This document shows, piece by piece, positions 63,830-64,000 of a DNA stretch of 64,000 bases. This DNA comes from Planctomycetota bacterium (GTDB lineage: Bacteria > Planctomycetota > JAJSAM01 > JAJVHW01), in assembly GCA_021776825.1 (NCBI GenBank), contig JAJFFG010000057.1, positions 58,909 through 122,908 of the forward strand. The letters run 5' to 3'. The notes beneath the pieces were generated by a model, which worked only from the letters and a program-made list of their open reading frames with translations, ran no database searches and was not told the origin of the DNA. Within the stretch, counting starts at the first letter, position 1; every line of letters starts with the position of its first letter. The position numbers and the translations under genes are program-made.

Positions 63830-64000
63830 CGTGCTCTCCTGTGGGTCCGACGCGACGAGGGCGTCGCCGCGGCCGCTGATGGTAGCGGCAGGCGGGGTCC
63901 CGATTCTCCGCCCCGCCGCGGGGGCGCGCCCCCAAAGGCCGCCCCCCCCGGCCCCGCCCCCCAAACCCCCCGCTAAAGATGGGGGTGCATAGGCGTAAAA

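Overview
The window is a very GC-rich stretch of bacterial chromosome that carries 42 protein-coding genes by my reading. I see no rRNA, tRNA, CRISPR array, phage genes or transposase. The gene set suggests a heterotrophic free-living Gram-negative bacterium. It has lipoprotein signals with LVGC, LAAC and LATC lipoboxes, and many large secreted beta-domain proteins (PPC-like, IPT/TIG, FG-GAP/VCBS, malectin, PA14, choice-of-anchor D, kelch). It also has an alkaline-phosphatase-like lipoprotein with a TPR tail and a MoxR/DUF58/DUF4129/DUF4350/RDD/SpoIIM membrane cluster. This mix looks most like a high-GC Planctomycetota lineage, but no marker gene fixes the phylum, so treat the assignment as tentative. 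The first gene is cut by the window start, and the last ~100 bases look like a poor-quality contig end.

Layout. 1-4.8 kb: a partial coiled-coil protein, a membrane protein and a 1079-residue secreted protein. 5-10 kb: a TMTC-like membrane glycosyltransferase candidate, an SGNH hydrolase, a Bax-inhibitor-1 protein and leucine dehydrogenase. 10-20 kb: two converging operons. The plus-strand operon is membrane protein, DUF4129, DUF4350, MoxR, DUF58. The minus-strand operon is secreted protein, lipoprotein, RDD, SpoIIM. Almost every gene in both is joined by a 4-11 nt overlap, so this looks like one envelope-associated module in two halves. 20.5-29 kb: two paralogous IPT/FG-GAP secreted proteins followed by a phosphodiesterase/phosphatase-like lipoprotein. 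29-40 kb: CstA, a cysteine-rich protein, a PH-like membrane protein, a HEAT-like lipoprotein, a glycine-rich secreted protein, another large secreted protein and small conserved proteins. 40-44 kb: two large membrane proteins of glycosyltransferase-C/YfhO type. 44-50 kb: a 2018-residue multidomain extracellular protein. 50-52 kb: a GT2 glycosyltransferase and a small protein. 52-56.5 kb: the PmbA/TldD protease pair, then a tandem pair of winged-helix-like paralogs. 56.6-58.9 kb: a methyltransferase-like protein and a GT4 glycosyltransferase. 58.9-63.8 kb: an operon for transaldolase, phosphoglucose isomerase and transketolase.

The most unusual content lies between genes. (1) A 262-bp element with about 20-bp terminal inverted repeats is present twice (43945-44206 and 57352-57613) at about 94% identity by hand count, with CTAG at both ends. 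(2) A hairpin repeat of about 62 bp is present five times, mostly at gene 3' ends, again with CTAG-like ends that often supply the TAG stop codon. (3) A third hairpin family, at 7656-7918 and 51862-51915, includes a perfect 31-bp inverted repeat and a copy with compensatory base-pair changes. (4) Several genes without a Shine-Dalgarno sequence have a TAnnnT box only 6-12 nt before the start codon, as expected for leaderless transcription.
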